Below, in pieces: positions 15,678-24,978 of a DNA stretch of 64,000 bases. Source of the DNA: JBGSYJ01 sp041748075. GTDB taxonomy: Bacteria > Acidobacteriota > Thermoanaerobaculia > Gp7-AA8. The stretch's first letter is position 1. Each line of letters starts with the position of its first letter. Below the pieces are notes generated by a model. It worked only from the letters and a program-made list of their open reading frames with translations, was not told where the DNA came from and did not search any database. The position numbers were made by a program, and so were the translations under genes. Location: contig JBGTDX010000090.1 of assembly GCA_041748075.1 (NCBI GenBank), positions 58,523-122,522 of the forward strand, in the 5' to 3' direction.

Positions 15678-18122
15678 TCACGGCTCCGCCCTCGTTCCAC
15701 CCACCGGCCCTTCCTGCTCGTAAATCTCGCCGTATCGTTCGTAGCTGTTCCGCACTTTGCGGACGTAGTGTTTCGTCTCCGAAAAATTGATCGCAGAAAG
15801 AAAGTAATCGTCACCGTCGGCGGGCATGAGTCTCGACCAGAGTCGCACCTGATTGGGTCCCGCATTGTAGGCCGCGGCGGCGCGATACCCGTTCCCATCA
15901 AACTCTCCGAGTAGCGTCGCAACGTACTTCGCGCCCAGCTGAATGATCATTCGCGGATCATAGAGATCTCCGGAGCTCACTTCGAGGATGCCGAGATCCT
16001 GTCCTACCTGCCTTGCGGTCGTGATGATGAACTGCAGTAGACCGCGAGCTGCGGCGGCGGACCTCGCGCGCGGATTGAACCTCGACTCTTCACGCATGAT
16101 GGACAGAACCAGCCGGGGATCAGCACCGTAGCGTTTCGCATCCGTCTCGATGTACTCGAGGAAGTAGCGGGGATAGAGCAGCTCCCGGACGACCCGCGGA
16201 AGAAGGTCCGGCACATACTCCCGCGGAATACTATTCATCATGACTTCGATCGCATAGATCGAATCGCGGGAGGCCGCCCCTCGATGAAGAGCGAGCGAGC
16301 GGGTCAGGGCCGCCCTCCGCGGCTTCAGTTCATAGCGCCGGACGATTCCATCGATGGCATCATCAAAGAGGCCCATCGCCATGAGGAGATCCAGTCGCGA
16401 CTCCGGATCAGCAGTCGGAATGGCTGCGAATGGCACCGGTTCCAGTTCGAGGATCTCACGGTATACGGGAGATTCCAGGTAGAGCTCTCTGAGTCCGCGT
16501 AACTGTTCGTCCAGTTCCGCGGCTGGCGCAAGGAGCACCGCATCCGTCTGCAGGCTTCGGGCACTATCCACGTCCCCCTCCTCGGAGAGTCTGCGAGCCT
16601 CCGCCCCTCGCCGCCTCGCTTCCACAACCGCCTTGTCAGAGAGCGAGGGAGACTGCAGCCGGTCTCGCGCGAAATAGGCGAAGTGCGTTGGTGCCGGAGA
16701 GCGCAGCACCTCGAGATACAGCCCGAAGGAGGCCGCCGGGTTCGACTGCTCGAGCGCCCGCGCCTTCCAGTACGCAATCTCCGAATGATCATAGGCATCG
16801 AAAAGATTGCGGGGAACGGCGTCGAGTATGCGGATGGCCGCGCCGTTGTTTCCTGAAGCGATGAAGGATGTGGCCACTGCGACACTCGCCTCCACCAGGC
16901 CACGAGACCGAGGGAACAGCCGCCGGAGCTGCGCGAGATCGGACTGGGCTTCGTCGAAGCGTTTCTGCTGGAGCCTCGTTCGGGTCCTCTGCGTCAGTGC
17001 TGCGGACGTCGCTCCGAATCGTCCCGGGACTGCAATCGCTTCCGTCATCAGGCGTTCCGCTCGGACGTCGTCGCCCTGAAGCTGTGCGGCCCTCGATGCG
17101 TGAAAGAGGAACGTCGCTTTCGGTTCCGCGTTTCCGGTCGAGCGCGCGCCGCGGAGATACGTCTGCTCAGCGGCTGCATACTCCTCAGCTCCGAACTGAC
17201 TGCGACCGATTGCAAAAATCAGGTCGTCGGACCTGGACGGAAGACGCTCGAGTGTCGCGGTCAGAATCTCCACAGCCCGGTCGTTGTGCCGGTGGCTCTG
17301 CGCCGTGAAGCCCACGAGAGCGAGACTCTCCGGCCGCAGCATGGCGAGAATGTCCGGCTGGTCGAACGCGCGGAAGATTCGCTCCGCGGCATCGTCTATG
17401 ACGCTGCCGCGCAGAAGCCCCACGCCCTCTGTGAGGATGTCGATGTTCACTTCTTGCAAGAGGGCGGCCTCCACAATTCTCGACTCCATGTCTCGACGCA
17501 ACGAGGTCGGAGCCGACGGGTGGATGACCTTCGACAGAACCTGCAGGCTGTCAAGGTCCCGATTGCTGCTCAGGTGCTCGAGCTCGTCCTCGATCGCTTC
17601 GGAACGGTAGATGGATTCCGGATACGCTTCGATCAGTTCGCGCCGCAACCGGGACGCCAGCTGCTCGTCCTCCTGCTCTGCGATCACTCCCCGGTAGTGA
17701 ATGGCCAGATCACGAAACGGGTGGTTCTGCTCGAGGTAGGGAGCCAGAAGTTTTTCCGCCTGCCGCAGCGCTCCGATCTCCAGCTTTGTTCTCGCGTGGA
17801 GATAACCGAGCTCGAACCGCCCGTACAGATCCTCCCGGTTCCGTTCGATCCAGTCGAGATCCTCATCGAGACGCTCCCACTCGCCCCGCTGCTGAAGCGA
17901 GAAGAAATGCTCTGTCCATTCTTCAAGGGGGATTCGCGCGATTGCGCGGATCGGCGTAGCGATGGGCTCCTCGATACCGGCCACGGCGATGGACGGAGAA
18001 CGGCGCCGATCGGGCTCCTGCAGTGCCAGAAAAAGCGCACCCGCGATCAGGACCACCAGAGAAAGAGCGGTCCCCGTCGCAATGATCTTCCGAGCTCTCA
18101 TCGACACCATGCGCCTCATCAC
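15678..18122 (-). CDS. slt: Soluble lytic murein transglycosylase with long TPR-like solenoid
   Basis: Cleaves peptidoglycan glycan strands to form 1,6-anhydromuramyl ends in the periplasm. 814 residues: an N-terminal signal-anchor (about 10-35), an alpha-superhelical region with TPR-like repeats (about 70-620), and a C-terminal SLT catalytic domain with IMREESRFNPRARS (catalytic Glu), ARGLLQFIITTA, and AAAYNAGPNQVRLW. It is longer than E. coli Slt70. The extreme C-terminus (after YEQEGPVGG) runs to within a few bases of the ATTCAAC repeat. An internal start within the first eight codons is also possible. Confidence 0.9.
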   Translation of the reverse strand: MMRRMVSMRARKIIATGTALSLVVLIAGALFLALQEPDRRRSPSIAVAGIEEPIATPIRAIARIPLEEWTEHFFSLQQRGEWERLDEDLDWIERNREDLYGRFELGYLHARTKLEIGALRQAEKLLAPYLEQNHPFRDLAIHYRGVIAEQEDEQLASRLRRELIEAYPESIYRSEAIEDELEHLSSNRDLDSLQVLSKVIHPSAPTSLRRDMESRIVEAALLQEVNIDILTEGVGLLRGSVIDDAAERIFRAFDQPDILAMLRPESLALVGFTAQSHRHNDRAVEILTATLERLPSRSDDLIFAIGRSQFGAEEYAAAEQTYLRGARSTGNAEPKATFLFHASRAAQLQGDDVRAERLMTEAIAVPGRFGATSAALTQRTRTRLQQKRFDEAQSDLAQLRRLFPRSRGLVEASVAVATSFIASGNNGAAIRILDAVPRNLFDAYDHSEIAYWKARALEQSNPAASFGLYLEVLRSPAPTHFAYFARDRLQSPSLSDKAVVEARRRGAEARRLSEEGDVDSARSLQTDAVLLAPAAELDEQLRGLRELYLESPVYREILELEPVPFAAIPTADPESRLDLLMAMGLFDDAIDGIVRRYELKPRRAALTRSLALHRGAASRDSIYAIEVMMNSIPREYVPDLLPRVVRELLYPRYFLEYIETDAKRYGADPRLVLSIMREESRFNPRARSAAAARGLLQFIITTARQVGQDLGILEVSSGDLYDPRMIIQLGAKYVATLLGEFDGNGYRAAAAYNAGPNQVRLWSRLMPADGDDYFLSAINFSETKHYVRKVRNSYERYGEIYEQEGPVGGTRAEP

Positions 18123-18247
18123 GGCGGGTACCCTATGAGAATTGCGGGCCAGTTGGGAAAGGCCCGCTGGAGCGGGACACGAACCTACGTTTCATTCTGC
18201 TGAGCTCGTGCTGAACCCAGGGAGTGAAGAATGTCCCTCCGATGCCG

Positions 18248-18748
18248 TCAGGAGGGCAGGCTGCCCGGATCCTCTGCCTTCTCGCCCTCGTCCTTGATCA
18301 GCGTGCCGGACACCACGGCATGCGGGACGCGCCTGAGGATCTCACGCCTCGCGATCGCATACCCCACGATTGCATCGACGAGAATGCGTCTCCCGTCATG
18401 TGAGAGCAGGATGAGGATCTTATGGCGCACCTCCCGCACTTCGACGATCTCATCCCACGGGATCCACCGCGTCCCCCTGCCCAGGATCGGCAGGAGGCGG
18501 TTTTCGTACAACAGCCCCGAGGGACCTACGTAGATATGGTCCCCGTACTGCAGGAGTGCCGAAAGAACCGTCCCGAGCACCAGCAGGCTCAGACCGAGGA
18601 GCGGAAGCGGACGGATCTGGTCAGTGCCGAGCGAGAGATAGTCGAAAAACAACGCTGCCGAAGCGAAGATGGCCGCACAGGAAAAAATGCGGGCGACCGG
18701 CGTGCGATCAAAGACCAGGACCTTGTCCGCTGTATCGAAGTCGGTCAC
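18248..18748 (-). CDS. Two-helix membrane protein with PH-like domain (hypothetical)
   Basis: 166 residues. Two membrane segments (about 20-38 and 47-66) are followed by a small beta-rich domain (GPSGLLYENRLLPILGRGTRWIPWDEIVEVREVRHKILILLS) that resembles bacterial PH-like (bPH2/YdbT) domains. The C-terminus is charged. No functional motif. It lies alone between the transglycosylase and divergently oriented proS. Function unknown. Confidence 0.65.
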   Translation of the reverse strand: MTDFDTADKVLVFDRTPVARIFSCAAIFASAALFFDYLSLGTDQIRPLPLLGLSLLVLGTVLSALLQYGDHIYVGPSGLLYENRLLPILGRGTRWIPWDEIVEVREVRHKILILLSHDGRRILVDAIVGYAIARREILRRVPHAVVSGTLIKDEGEKAEDPGSLPS

Positions 18749-18878
18749 GTCCTATGAGAATTCAAGAATTGATCCGGGACATTCCCGGGAGAGTTCGGAT
18801 AGAGGCGTATGTTGAGGGACAGTCTACTGTCCCATCCACTAGTCACGTGCTCACCTCGCACCATAGAATGCACACCCT

Positions 18879-20606
18879 ATGCGCTGGAGCCAATACTTCA
18901 TCAACACACTGAGAGAAATCCCTGCCGACGCGGACGTGATCAGCCAGAAGCTGATGATGCGCGCCGGAATGATCCGAAAAGTTGCCGCCGGAATCTATAC
19001 CTACCTCCCCCTGGGGCTGCGCTCGCTGCAGAAGATGGAGGCGATCGTCCGGGACGAAATGAATCGCGCCGGAGCGGTCGAGTTGCTCATGCCGGCCATC
19101 CAGCCGGCGGAGCTCTGGATGGAGTCCGGCCGCTGGCAGAAGTACGGAAAGGAACTTCTCCGGATCAAAGACCGGCACGATCGAGACTTCGTTTTCGGCC
19201 CGACACATGAGGAAGTGATCACCGACACGGTCCGGGACGCGATCTCCTCCTGGCGTCAGCTGCCTCTGAATCTCTACCAGATCCAGACAAAGTTCCGGGA
19301 CGAGGTTCGTCCCCGCTTCGGTCTCATGCGCGGGCGGGAGTTCATCATGAAAGACGCCTACTCGTTCCACGCGAGCGCCGAGTCTCTGGACGATACGTAC
19401 GTCAGGATGCGCGATGCTTACAGCGCGATCTTCAATCGCTGCGCGCTCGAGCATGTCCCGGTCGAGGCCGACACCGGCAACATCGGCGGTTCGGCATCCC
19501 ATGAGTTCATGGTTCTTGCTCAGTCGGGGGAGGATGCGGTGGTCCACTGCCCCTCCTGCAACTATGGCGCGAACCTCGAGAAGGCGACGTCGGCCTTCTT
19601 CGACCCATCGGGCGCTCCGGGCGGAGAAGCGGGAGAGCTCGAAGAGGTCGATACGCCCGGCACAAAGTCCATCGAGGACGTCGGCAGGTTCCTCGGTCTG
19701 CCTACGAGCAGCCTCGTCAAGACGCTCGTCTTTCAGACGGAAAAAGGCACCGTGATGGTCCTCCTGCGGGGAGACCGCCAGGCAAGCGAGATCAAAATAA
19801 AAAACTTCCTCGGCGTCCAGGAACTCGAAATGCTCGAAGACGGGAAATTTCAGGAAGTCGTCGGAGGACCTCCCGGCTACTGCGGTCCCGTGGGAGCGAA
19901 GAAGCTGCGCGTCGTCGCCGACAGCTCGCTCGAATCGATCAGCAACTGGATCGTCGGAGCGAACGCCCCCGACAAACACCTGCGCAATGCGAATCGGGGA
20001 CGCGACTTCGATCTGTCGGAGTTCAGCGACTTCACCACCGTTGAAGCGGGCGATCCATGCCCTCGCTGCTCCACGCAGCTCAACATCCATCGCGGCATCG
20101 AGGTCGGCCACATCTTCAAGCTCGGGACCACCTACTCATCAGAGATGAACTGCGTTTATCTCGACGAGAAGGGCGAGCGCCAGCCGATGATCATGGGCTG
20201 CTACGGCCTCGGCGTTGGACGCACAGTGGCTGCAGCGATCGAGCAGAGCCACGACGAAGACGGCATCATCTGGCCCATTCCGATCGCGCCGTTCGAAGTC
20301 GTCGTAACGCCGCTGGGAAAGGAAGCTGACGTTCAGCAGACCGCGATGGAGATCTACGAACAGTTGTGCGCTGCCGGGGCCGACGTGATCCTGGACGATC
20401 GCGACGAGCGTCCCGGCGTGAAGTTCAAGGACGCCGACCTGATCGGTTTTCCGCTGCGCATCGTCGTCGGGGCGAAGAGTCTGGCGAACGGGGAGGTCGA
20501 GTGGAGCTTCCGGAAAGACAAAGAGCGGAGACTCGCGACACCGGCGGGCGCGCTCGCCGAGATCGTCGATCATCTCGACCGCGCGAGGAAAGAGGGAGCC
20601 GAGTGA
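18879..20606 (+). CDS. proS: Prolyl-tRNA synthetase
   Basis: Charges tRNA-Pro with proline. 575 residues, the long bacterial (ProS type 1) form with an inserted editing domain. Seen: class II catalytic core with PLGLRSLQKMEAIVRDEMNRAGAVELLMP; motif 2 region TKFRDEVRPRFGLMRGREFIMKDAYSFH; a YbaK-like insertion at about 240-395 (KTLVFQTEKGTVMVLLRGDRQASEIK; GPPGYCGPVGA); motif 3 GCYGLGVGRTVAAAIEQ; and a C-terminal anticodon-binding domain with DDRDERPGVKFKDADLIG. Preceded by a 130-bp spacer after the divergent hypothetical gene. Confidence 0.95.
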   Translation: MRWSQYFINTLREIPADADVISQKLMMRAGMIRKVAAGIYTYLPLGLRSLQKMEAIVRDEMNRAGAVELLMPAIQPAELWMESGRWQKYGKELLRIKDRHDRDFVFGPTHEEVITDTVRDAISSWRQLPLNLYQIQTKFRDEVRPRFGLMRGREFIMKDAYSFHASAESLDDTYVRMRDAYSAIFNRCALEHVPVEADTGNIGGSASHEFMVLAQSGEDAVVHCPSCNYGANLEKATSAFFDPSGAPGGEAGELEEVDTPGTKSIEDVGRFLGLPTSSLVKTLVFQTEKGTVMVLLRGDRQASEIKIKNFLGVQELEMLEDGKFQEVVGGPPGYCGPVGAKKLRVVADSSLESISNWIVGANAPDKHLRNANRGRDFDLSEFSDFTTVEAGDPCPRCSTQLNIHRGIEVGHIFKLGTTYSSEMNCVYLDEKGERQPMIMGCYGLGVGRTVAAAIEQSHDEDGIIWPIPIAPFEVVVTPLGKEADVQQTAMEIYEQLCAAGADVILDDRDERPGVKFKDADLIGFPLRIVVGAKSLANGEVEWSFRKDKERRLATPAGALAEIVDHLDRARKEGAE

Positions 20607-20622
20607 CGAATGAAGGCTGCAG

Positions 20623-20709
20623 GTGTCATCCATAGCGCAGCGAAGGATCCCCACAAGCCTAGCGATACCGCCCATGGTAAGGGATCCATCGCTGCGCTCA
20701 GGATGACCC
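20623..20709. repeat. Palindromic intergenic repeat (TCATCCTGAGCG family), degenerate copy
   Basis: Outer arms GTGTCATCC and GGATGAC, inner arms AGCGCAGCGAAGGATCC and GGGATCCATCGCTGCGCT. It lies in the 214-bp space between proS and the small membrane protein. Related copies: 29640, 30674, 32276, 44466, 47882, 52476, 55389 and 59318. Confidence 0.8.
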
Positions 20710-20761
20710 CAGTACGCAGGTCACACCGTTCCACTCGCTGCGATGCATCCTCGTCGTCTGT

Positions 20762-20789
20762 ATTCGTCACTCGTCACTCGTCATTCGTG
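20762..20789. repeat. Heptamer repeat (ATTCGTC family), single arm
   Basis: Four consecutive seven-base units (ATTCGTC, ACTCGTC, ACTCGTC, ATTCGTG) just upstream of the small membrane protein gene. Confidence 0.75.
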
Positions 20790-20820
20790 ATCCAGTACTA
20801 TTACCCCCAGGAGGCTCCTA

Positions 20821-21039
20821 ATGAGCATCGTCCGAATCATTGCAATCATTCTCATCGTCGCAGGCATCCTCGGACTGGTCTACGGCGGGCTCACCTACAC
20901 GAAAGACACGCACGAGGCGAAGCTCGGCCCGATCGAGCTTTCAGTCAAGGAAAAGGAAACGGTCAACATCCCGATGTGGGCCGGCGTCGGCGCGATCGTC
21001 CTCGGCGTGGTGTTGCTGGTGGTTCCGAAGAAGAAGTAA
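20821..21039 (+). CDS. Small two-helix membrane protein (DUF3185-like)
   Basis: 72 residues with an N-terminal hydrophobic helix (IIAIILIVAGILGLVYGGLTY), a short polar loop (KDTHEAKLGPIELSVKEKETVNIP), and a second helix (MWAGVGAIVLGVVLLVV) ending in a Lys cluster. This pattern fits the DUF3185 family of unknown function. A strong AGGAGG lies about 5-10 bases before the ATG, arguing that this short ORF is translated. Confidence 0.75.
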   Translation: MSIVRIIAIILIVAGILGLVYGGLTYTKDTHEAKLGPIELSVKEKETVNIPMWAGVGAIVLGVVLLVVPKKK

Positions 21040-21138
21040 GAGGAGCCGCTCGGGTCGGGGAAAACGATGACGCACGTCACAGAACCAGCTCCGGACCTGC
21101 TGTTCACTGTGATGTGTGCATTCCCGGCCCTCTCCCCT

Positions 21139-21167
21139 TGACTGCCCTGCACGACCGCCCTAGACTC
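21139..21167 (+). promoter_or_regulatory. Predicted sigma-70 promoter of the first FadL-like gene
   Basis: TTGACT at 21139-21144, a 17-bp spacer and TAGACT at 21162-21167, 63 bp before the start codon. The element is duplicated almost base for base upstream of the second paralogue at 22662-22690, which supports function. Confidence 0.65.
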
Positions 21168-21229
21168 AATCAAGTCCTCATAACTGTCGAAGGTGTGTGG
21201 AACGTGCTTTCATGAGCACTGGAGGTGTT

Positions 21230-22576
21230 ATGCGCCGAGCGACGCTCCTGGTCCTCCTCGCTGTCCTTCTCGCCTTTCCCACCGCAGCCCAGAACACAGA
21301 TATCGAAGCGCTGTCCGGACTTCAGTTCAGCTTTGGGAATCCGGGTGCCCGCGCGCTCGGGATGGGCGGGGCCTTCCTCGGTCTCGCGGATGACGCATCG
21401 GCCGCTGAAGCGAATCCAGCCGGACTGACGATCCTCCGGAAGACAGAGGTGAGCATTGAGACCAGAAATGTGAATACGACACAGTCTTTCGTGGTTGGTG
21501 GAACATTCCCCGATCAGTTGGAGAGGAATGACTTCACGACTTACGGCGAGGGAGTCCCGGTAGCTTTCGCCAGTGTCGTGACACCGATTGGGGACAACCT
21601 CGCTCTTGCCGCATATTTTCATTCTCCGATCGACTTCGAAACCACGATTACCAATACTCTTTTTCAGGAGGACGCGTTCGGCAACCGATTCTTTGATCCA
21701 GTCAGGTTCTTCCTGGGTCCGCAAGGACCGATCTCGGAAGAGGAATGTTTCGGCTCCCAGTTCGATGACTGCCTCATATTCGACTTGCTCCCACGCGCCG
21801 TCGCAATCGACATCAGACTTCAGACTTACGGTGTCGCCGCTGCCTGGAGCGGGGGAAAACTTTCTGTCGGAGTTGCGGGCCGTTATCAAACACTCGAGCA
21901 GAGGGCACTCAGCCTCACAACTGATTTTGATCTGGTTCCGTTGTTTGCTACTGAGCAGGTGGCGGACGACGAGGATTTCACTGTTTCAGCAGGATTCAAG
22001 TACGCCTTCAGCAACCGCATCAGTGTCGGTGGCGTCTACAAGCAAGGAGCAGAATTTGAAACGGAGATCATCAACCATGAATTATCTTCAGGAGATGCGT
22101 TCTCAGTAGGGTCCCCTACCTTTCATGTTCCAGATGTTTATGGGCTAGGTCTCTCCGTCCGCCCCATACAGGACTTGACCATCAATGCAGACGCTCTTCT
22201 CGTGACCCATTCCAATGCAACCAATGAATTCGTCAGCACGATCTTTGGGGACTCGGAGGGCGCAAGAGCTTTCGCTTCGAAAGACGTCACGGAGATCCAT
22301 CTCGGCGTGGAATATGCGTTCTCAAGGGCGCGCATACCGTTCTTAGTCCGCCTCGGCTGGTGGCGCGATCCTGCTCATGCGATCACATATGAAAATACGG
22401 GAGTCTTGTTTGAACCCGGCCAGGTCTTTGCGAGGATTCTCTATCCCGGCAGTGAGGATCAGGACCACGTCACCGGAGGATTTGGGCTAGCCTGGCCAAA
22501 CTTTCAAATAGACGTTGCATACGACACCTCCGATGTGTACAAGGTAGGATCCCTTTCGGCGGTCTATCGATTTTGA
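21230..22576 (+). CDS. OmpP1/FadL/TodX-family outer membrane transport protein (copy 1)
   Basis: Outer-membrane beta-barrel of the FadL family, which takes up hydrophobic compounds such as fatty acids or aromatics. From the ATG at 21230 (GGAGGTG just upstream) it has 448 residues: signal peptide RRATLLVLLAVLLAFPTAAQ; the N-terminal hatch motif NPGARALGMGGAFLGLADDASAAEANPAGL typical of the family; alternating beta strands; and a C-terminal Phe (SAVYRF) as in outer-membrane barrels. It is followed at 172 bp by a close paralogue. Cargo cannot be read from sequence. Confidence 0.9.
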   Translation: MRRATLLVLLAVLLAFPTAAQNTDIEALSGLQFSFGNPGARALGMGGAFLGLADDASAAEANPAGLTILRKTEVSIETRNVNTTQSFVVGGTFPDQLERNDFTTYGEGVPVAFASVVTPIGDNLALAAYFHSPIDFETTITNTLFQEDAFGNRFFDPVRFFLGPQGPISEEECFGSQFDDCLIFDLLPRAVAIDIRLQTYGVAAAWSGGKLSVGVAGRYQTLEQRALSLTTDFDLVPLFATEQVADDEDFTVSAGFKYAFSNRISVGGVYKQGAEFETEIINHELSSGDAFSVGSPTFHVPDVYGLGLSVRPIQDLTINADALLVTHSNATNEFVSTIFGDSEGARAFASKDVTEIHLGVEYAFSRARIPFLVRLGWWRDPAHAITYENTGVLFEPGQVFARILYPGSEDQDHVTGGFGLAWPNFQIDVAYDTSDVYKVGSLSAVYRF

Positions 22577-22661
22577 TCCAGCCCCTGAATAAGCCCATCA
22601 AGGTGCACACGCAGGCATGAAAGGGGGTTCGTCGTCCCCGTAACGTCTAGCGCGAATGCCC

Positions 22662-22690
22662 TTGACTGCCCTTCACGACCGCCCTAGACT
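22662..22690 (+). promoter_or_regulatory. Predicted sigma-70 promoter of the second FadL-like gene
   Basis: TTGACT (22662-22667), 17-bp spacer, TAGACT (22685-22690). The surrounding 100 bp is a diverged copy of the region before the first paralogue, so each gene appears to keep its own promoter. Confidence 0.65.
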
Positions 22691-22748
22691 CATTGAGTCC
22701 TGCAATTGTCGAATGTGTGAACGTGCTTTCGCGAGCACTGGAGGTTTT

Positions 22749-24128
22749 ATGCGCCGAGCCCCGCTACTGGTCCTCCTCGCTGTTCTTCTCACTGTTCCCG
22801 CCGCCGCACAGAACACCGACATCGAAGCACTTTCCGGTCTGCAGTTCAGCTTCGGGAACCCGGGCGCACGATCCCTTGCCATGGGAGGTGCCTTCCTCGG
22901 CCTCGCAGATGATGCGTCTGCCGCGGAAGCAAATCCCGCGGGACTGACGATCCTGCGAAAGACGGAAGTCAGCATCGAGGCCCGCAACTCGAAGACTACA
23001 CAGACCCTCAATGTCGCAGGAGAGTTTCCTGATGTCACAGACGACGACTTCTTCAGCTACAGCCGCCGGGTTCCCGTAACGTTTGCGAGCGTAGTTACGC
23101 CAATCGGCGAGAATTTCTCGCTCGCCGCATATTTTCACTCTCCGATCGAGTTCGAGAGCACGATCGTGAACGCCTTCAGCCAGAGCGGCGTCGTCGAGCC
23201 GATCCTGTTCTCCCTTGGTCCGGATGGACCGGTCACCACACAGCAATGCTTTGCGATCGAAGAGTGTGTTCAGTTCAACCTCTTTCCTTTCGCCACAGGC
23301 GTGAACATCAGGCTCCAGACATACGGCGTGGCTGGCGCATGGAAGATGGGTAACCTTTCGCTGGGGGTTGCGGGCCGCTATCAGCGGTTTGAAGAAACTG
23401 CCGTGACGCTCCGGACCGACTTCGATCTGAATCTCACGCAGGTCGCCACGCAGCTCTCCGACGACGATGACGTCACATTCTCGGCAGGTTTCAAGTACGC
23501 GTTCACGGACAGCTTCAGCATCGGCGGTGTCTACAAGCAAGGCGCAGAGTTCGAAACCGACCTGTTTTTCCAGAGCATCCAAGAGGGCACACCCCAGGAG
23601 CAGATCGGCGCACCGACCTTTCACATCCCCGACACTTACGGGCTCGGCCTTTCGTTCCGGCCGATTCCGGTGCTGACGATCAATGCGGATGCGATTCGAG
23701 TGAATCACTCCAACAGCACGGATAATTTCGTCTCAGTGTTTGCCAGCGACACCCTGCTCTCCTCCGGCGAGCCGCTTGGAGATTTAACGCCAGAAGATAT
23801 CCGGGGATACTCGGCCAAAGATGTGACGGAGATTCATGTCGGTGCCGAGTACTTTTTCAAAACGCGAATCCCCTTTGCTGTTCGCGTGGGATGGTGGCGC
23901 GATCCCGCACATGCGATTACCTACACCTCGCCGCTGGTCGGGCTGAATGCTGGACCCGAGCGGGCGTCAGCCGGCGTGGCAGCCGCCATCCTTTACCCCG
24001 GATCTGAAGATCAGGACCACATCACGGGCGGATTCGGATTGGCATGGCCCAACTTTCAGATTGACGTTGCCTACGACACATCCGACACATACAAGGTCGG
24101 GTCAATGTCTGCGGTGTTCCGCTTCTGA
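22749..24128 (+). CDS. OmpP1/FadL/TodX-family outer membrane transport protein (copy 2)
   Basis: 459 residues from the ATG at 22749, preceded by GGAGG. It shares with copy 1 the signal peptide, the NPGAR..MGGAFLGLADDASAAEANPAGLTILRKTEVSIE block and the C-terminal third (FPVRVGWWRDPAHAITY-like, PNFQIDVAYDTSD, ending SAVFRF). The middle loops diverge, and copy 2 has extra residues around 340-375 (DTLLSSGEPLGDLTPEDIRG). Tandem duplication with loop divergence suggests two cargo ranges or differential expression. Confidence 0.9.
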   Translation: MRRAPLLVLLAVLLTVPAAAQNTDIEALSGLQFSFGNPGARSLAMGGAFLGLADDASAAEANPAGLTILRKTEVSIEARNSKTTQTLNVAGEFPDVTDDDFFSYSRRVPVTFASVVTPIGENFSLAAYFHSPIEFESTIVNAFSQSGVVEPILFSLGPDGPVTTQQCFAIEECVQFNLFPFATGVNIRLQTYGVAGAWKMGNLSLGVAGRYQRFEETAVTLRTDFDLNLTQVATQLSDDDDVTFSAGFKYAFTDSFSIGGVYKQGAEFETDLFFQSIQEGTPQEQIGAPTFHIPDTYGLGLSFRPIPVLTINADAIRVNHSNSTDNFVSVFASDTLLSSGEPLGDLTPEDIRGYSAKDVTEIHVGAEYFFKTRIPFAVRVGWWRDPAHAITYTSPLVGLNAGPERASAGVAAAILYPGSEDQDHITGGFGLAWPNFQIDVAYDTSDTYKVGSMSAVFRF

Positions 24129-24167
24129 ACGTCATCGGCAGCCCGCATGGCAGTAAGCTCGAGTTTC

Positions 24168-24187
24168 GGGCCCGGGAGACCGGGCCC
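24168..24187. terminator. GC-rich hairpin between convergent genes, possible terminator
   Basis: An 8-bp perfect stem (GGGCCCGG/CCGGGCCC) with a GAGA loop lies in the 61-bp gap between the converging FadL copy 2 and VanX-like genes. There is no T tract on either side, so intrinsic termination is uncertain. Confidence 0.4.
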
Positions 24188-24189
24188 AC

Positions 24190-24882
24190 TCAGGGCCAGA
24201 TGCTCTCGATCTCATCGAAGCTCAGATCCATCAGGTCGAAACCCTGCCAGCCGTCGAAATCGAAGTGCCACCACTCCGAGGCGAGCACTTTGAAGCCGTG
24301 ACGCTCCATCGCGGTGCGGAGCGTTTCGCGGTTGGCAATCACATCGGCGGGCAACTCCGCAAAGTCTGCAGCGGCTCTCGGTGAAAACTCGTCGTACGGC
24401 GTCGGCATCGGAAGCTCCTCGCCGGTCGCCAGGTTCACCAGCGTCACGTCCACGGCGGCTCCCCTGTTGTGGCGCGAACCGCGCGCAGGATCCGCAACGA
24501 AGTCCGGATCCTTGTAGGGCTCCCACATCGCCACGGTGACGCTGTATGGCCGGTAGGAGTCCCACACCTTCAGCCCGAGTCCCATCGGAGCCAGATCCTC
24601 CTGCACATGTCGGAGCGCAAGCACCACGGGCAGCCTAAGGAATGCCGCCGCCCGCGGGTACAGCGGCTGCTTCATGAAGTTCTCATCCGTTGCGTAGTGG
24701 ATATCGAGTACGACACCCGGTACCCACTGGTCCACAGCGACCAGCCGCATGACAGGATCGCGCTGGACCGAGCGCGCGTACTGAACCGGAGAGGAGACGA
24801 CTTCCAGACCGTACTGATTCGTCGCCGGGCCATGAACACATGCGACCAGGAGCAGGAGCGCGAGCACAGAGGCGCGTTTCAT
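24190..24882 (-). CDS. D-alanyl-D-alanine dipeptidase (VanX/DdpX-like) lipoprotein
   Basis: Zinc D,D-dipeptidase of the VanX family, hydrolysing D-Ala-D-Ala. 230 residues with a lipoprotein signal (ALLLLVAC), so probably periplasmic. Seen: LDIHYATDENFMKQPLYP; LKVWDSYRP; the zinc motif SRHNRGAAVDVTL (SxHxxGxAxD); and the catalytic/zinc segment SEWWHFDF. No vanH, vanA or vanRS is nearby, so a role in peptidoglycan D-Ala-D-Ala turnover (DdpX type) is more likely than glycopeptide resistance. Confidence 0.9.
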   Translation of the reverse strand: MKRASVLALLLLVACVHGPATNQYGLEVVSSPVQYARSVQRDPVMRLVAVDQWVPGVVLDIHYATDENFMKQPLYPRAAAFLRLPVVLALRHVQEDLAPMGLGLKVWDSYRPYSVTVAMWEPYKDPDFVADPARGSRHNRGAAVDVTLVNLATGEELPMPTPYDEFSPRAAADFAELPADVIANRETLRTAMERHGFKVLASEWWHFDFDGWQGFDLMDLSFDEIESIWP

Positions 24883-24950
24883 TGGCTGATTCTTTCATAA
24901 AGTCCGAAGGCCGCTGCCTATTCACCGGCTCTGCACCACCCTCCAGGAAT

Positions 24951-24969
24951 GTGCTACATGTAGTACAAT
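24951..24969 (+). promoter_or_regulatory. Palindromic operator overlapping a -10 box of a toxin-antitoxin operon
   Basis: CTACATGTAG (24954-24963) is a perfect 10-bp palindrome within the near-palindrome GTGCTACATGTAGTAC. It abuts a TACAAT -10-like hexamer at 24964-24969, ten bases before the antitoxin start. The arrangement fits autorepression by a Phd/YefM-type antitoxin. Confidence 0.55.
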
Positions 24970-24978
24970 GCCGTCACT

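Noticed and set aside
18843..20111. 422-codon minus-strand ORF opposite proS
   Set aside because: Antisense of a confident aminoacyl-tRNA synthetase gene.
24190..24882. Vancomycin-resistance gene cluster
   Set aside because: Only a VanX-like dipeptidase is present; vanH, vanA-type ligase and a two-component system are absent, and ddl at 52.7 kb is an ordinary D-Ala-D-Ala ligase by its motifs and setting.
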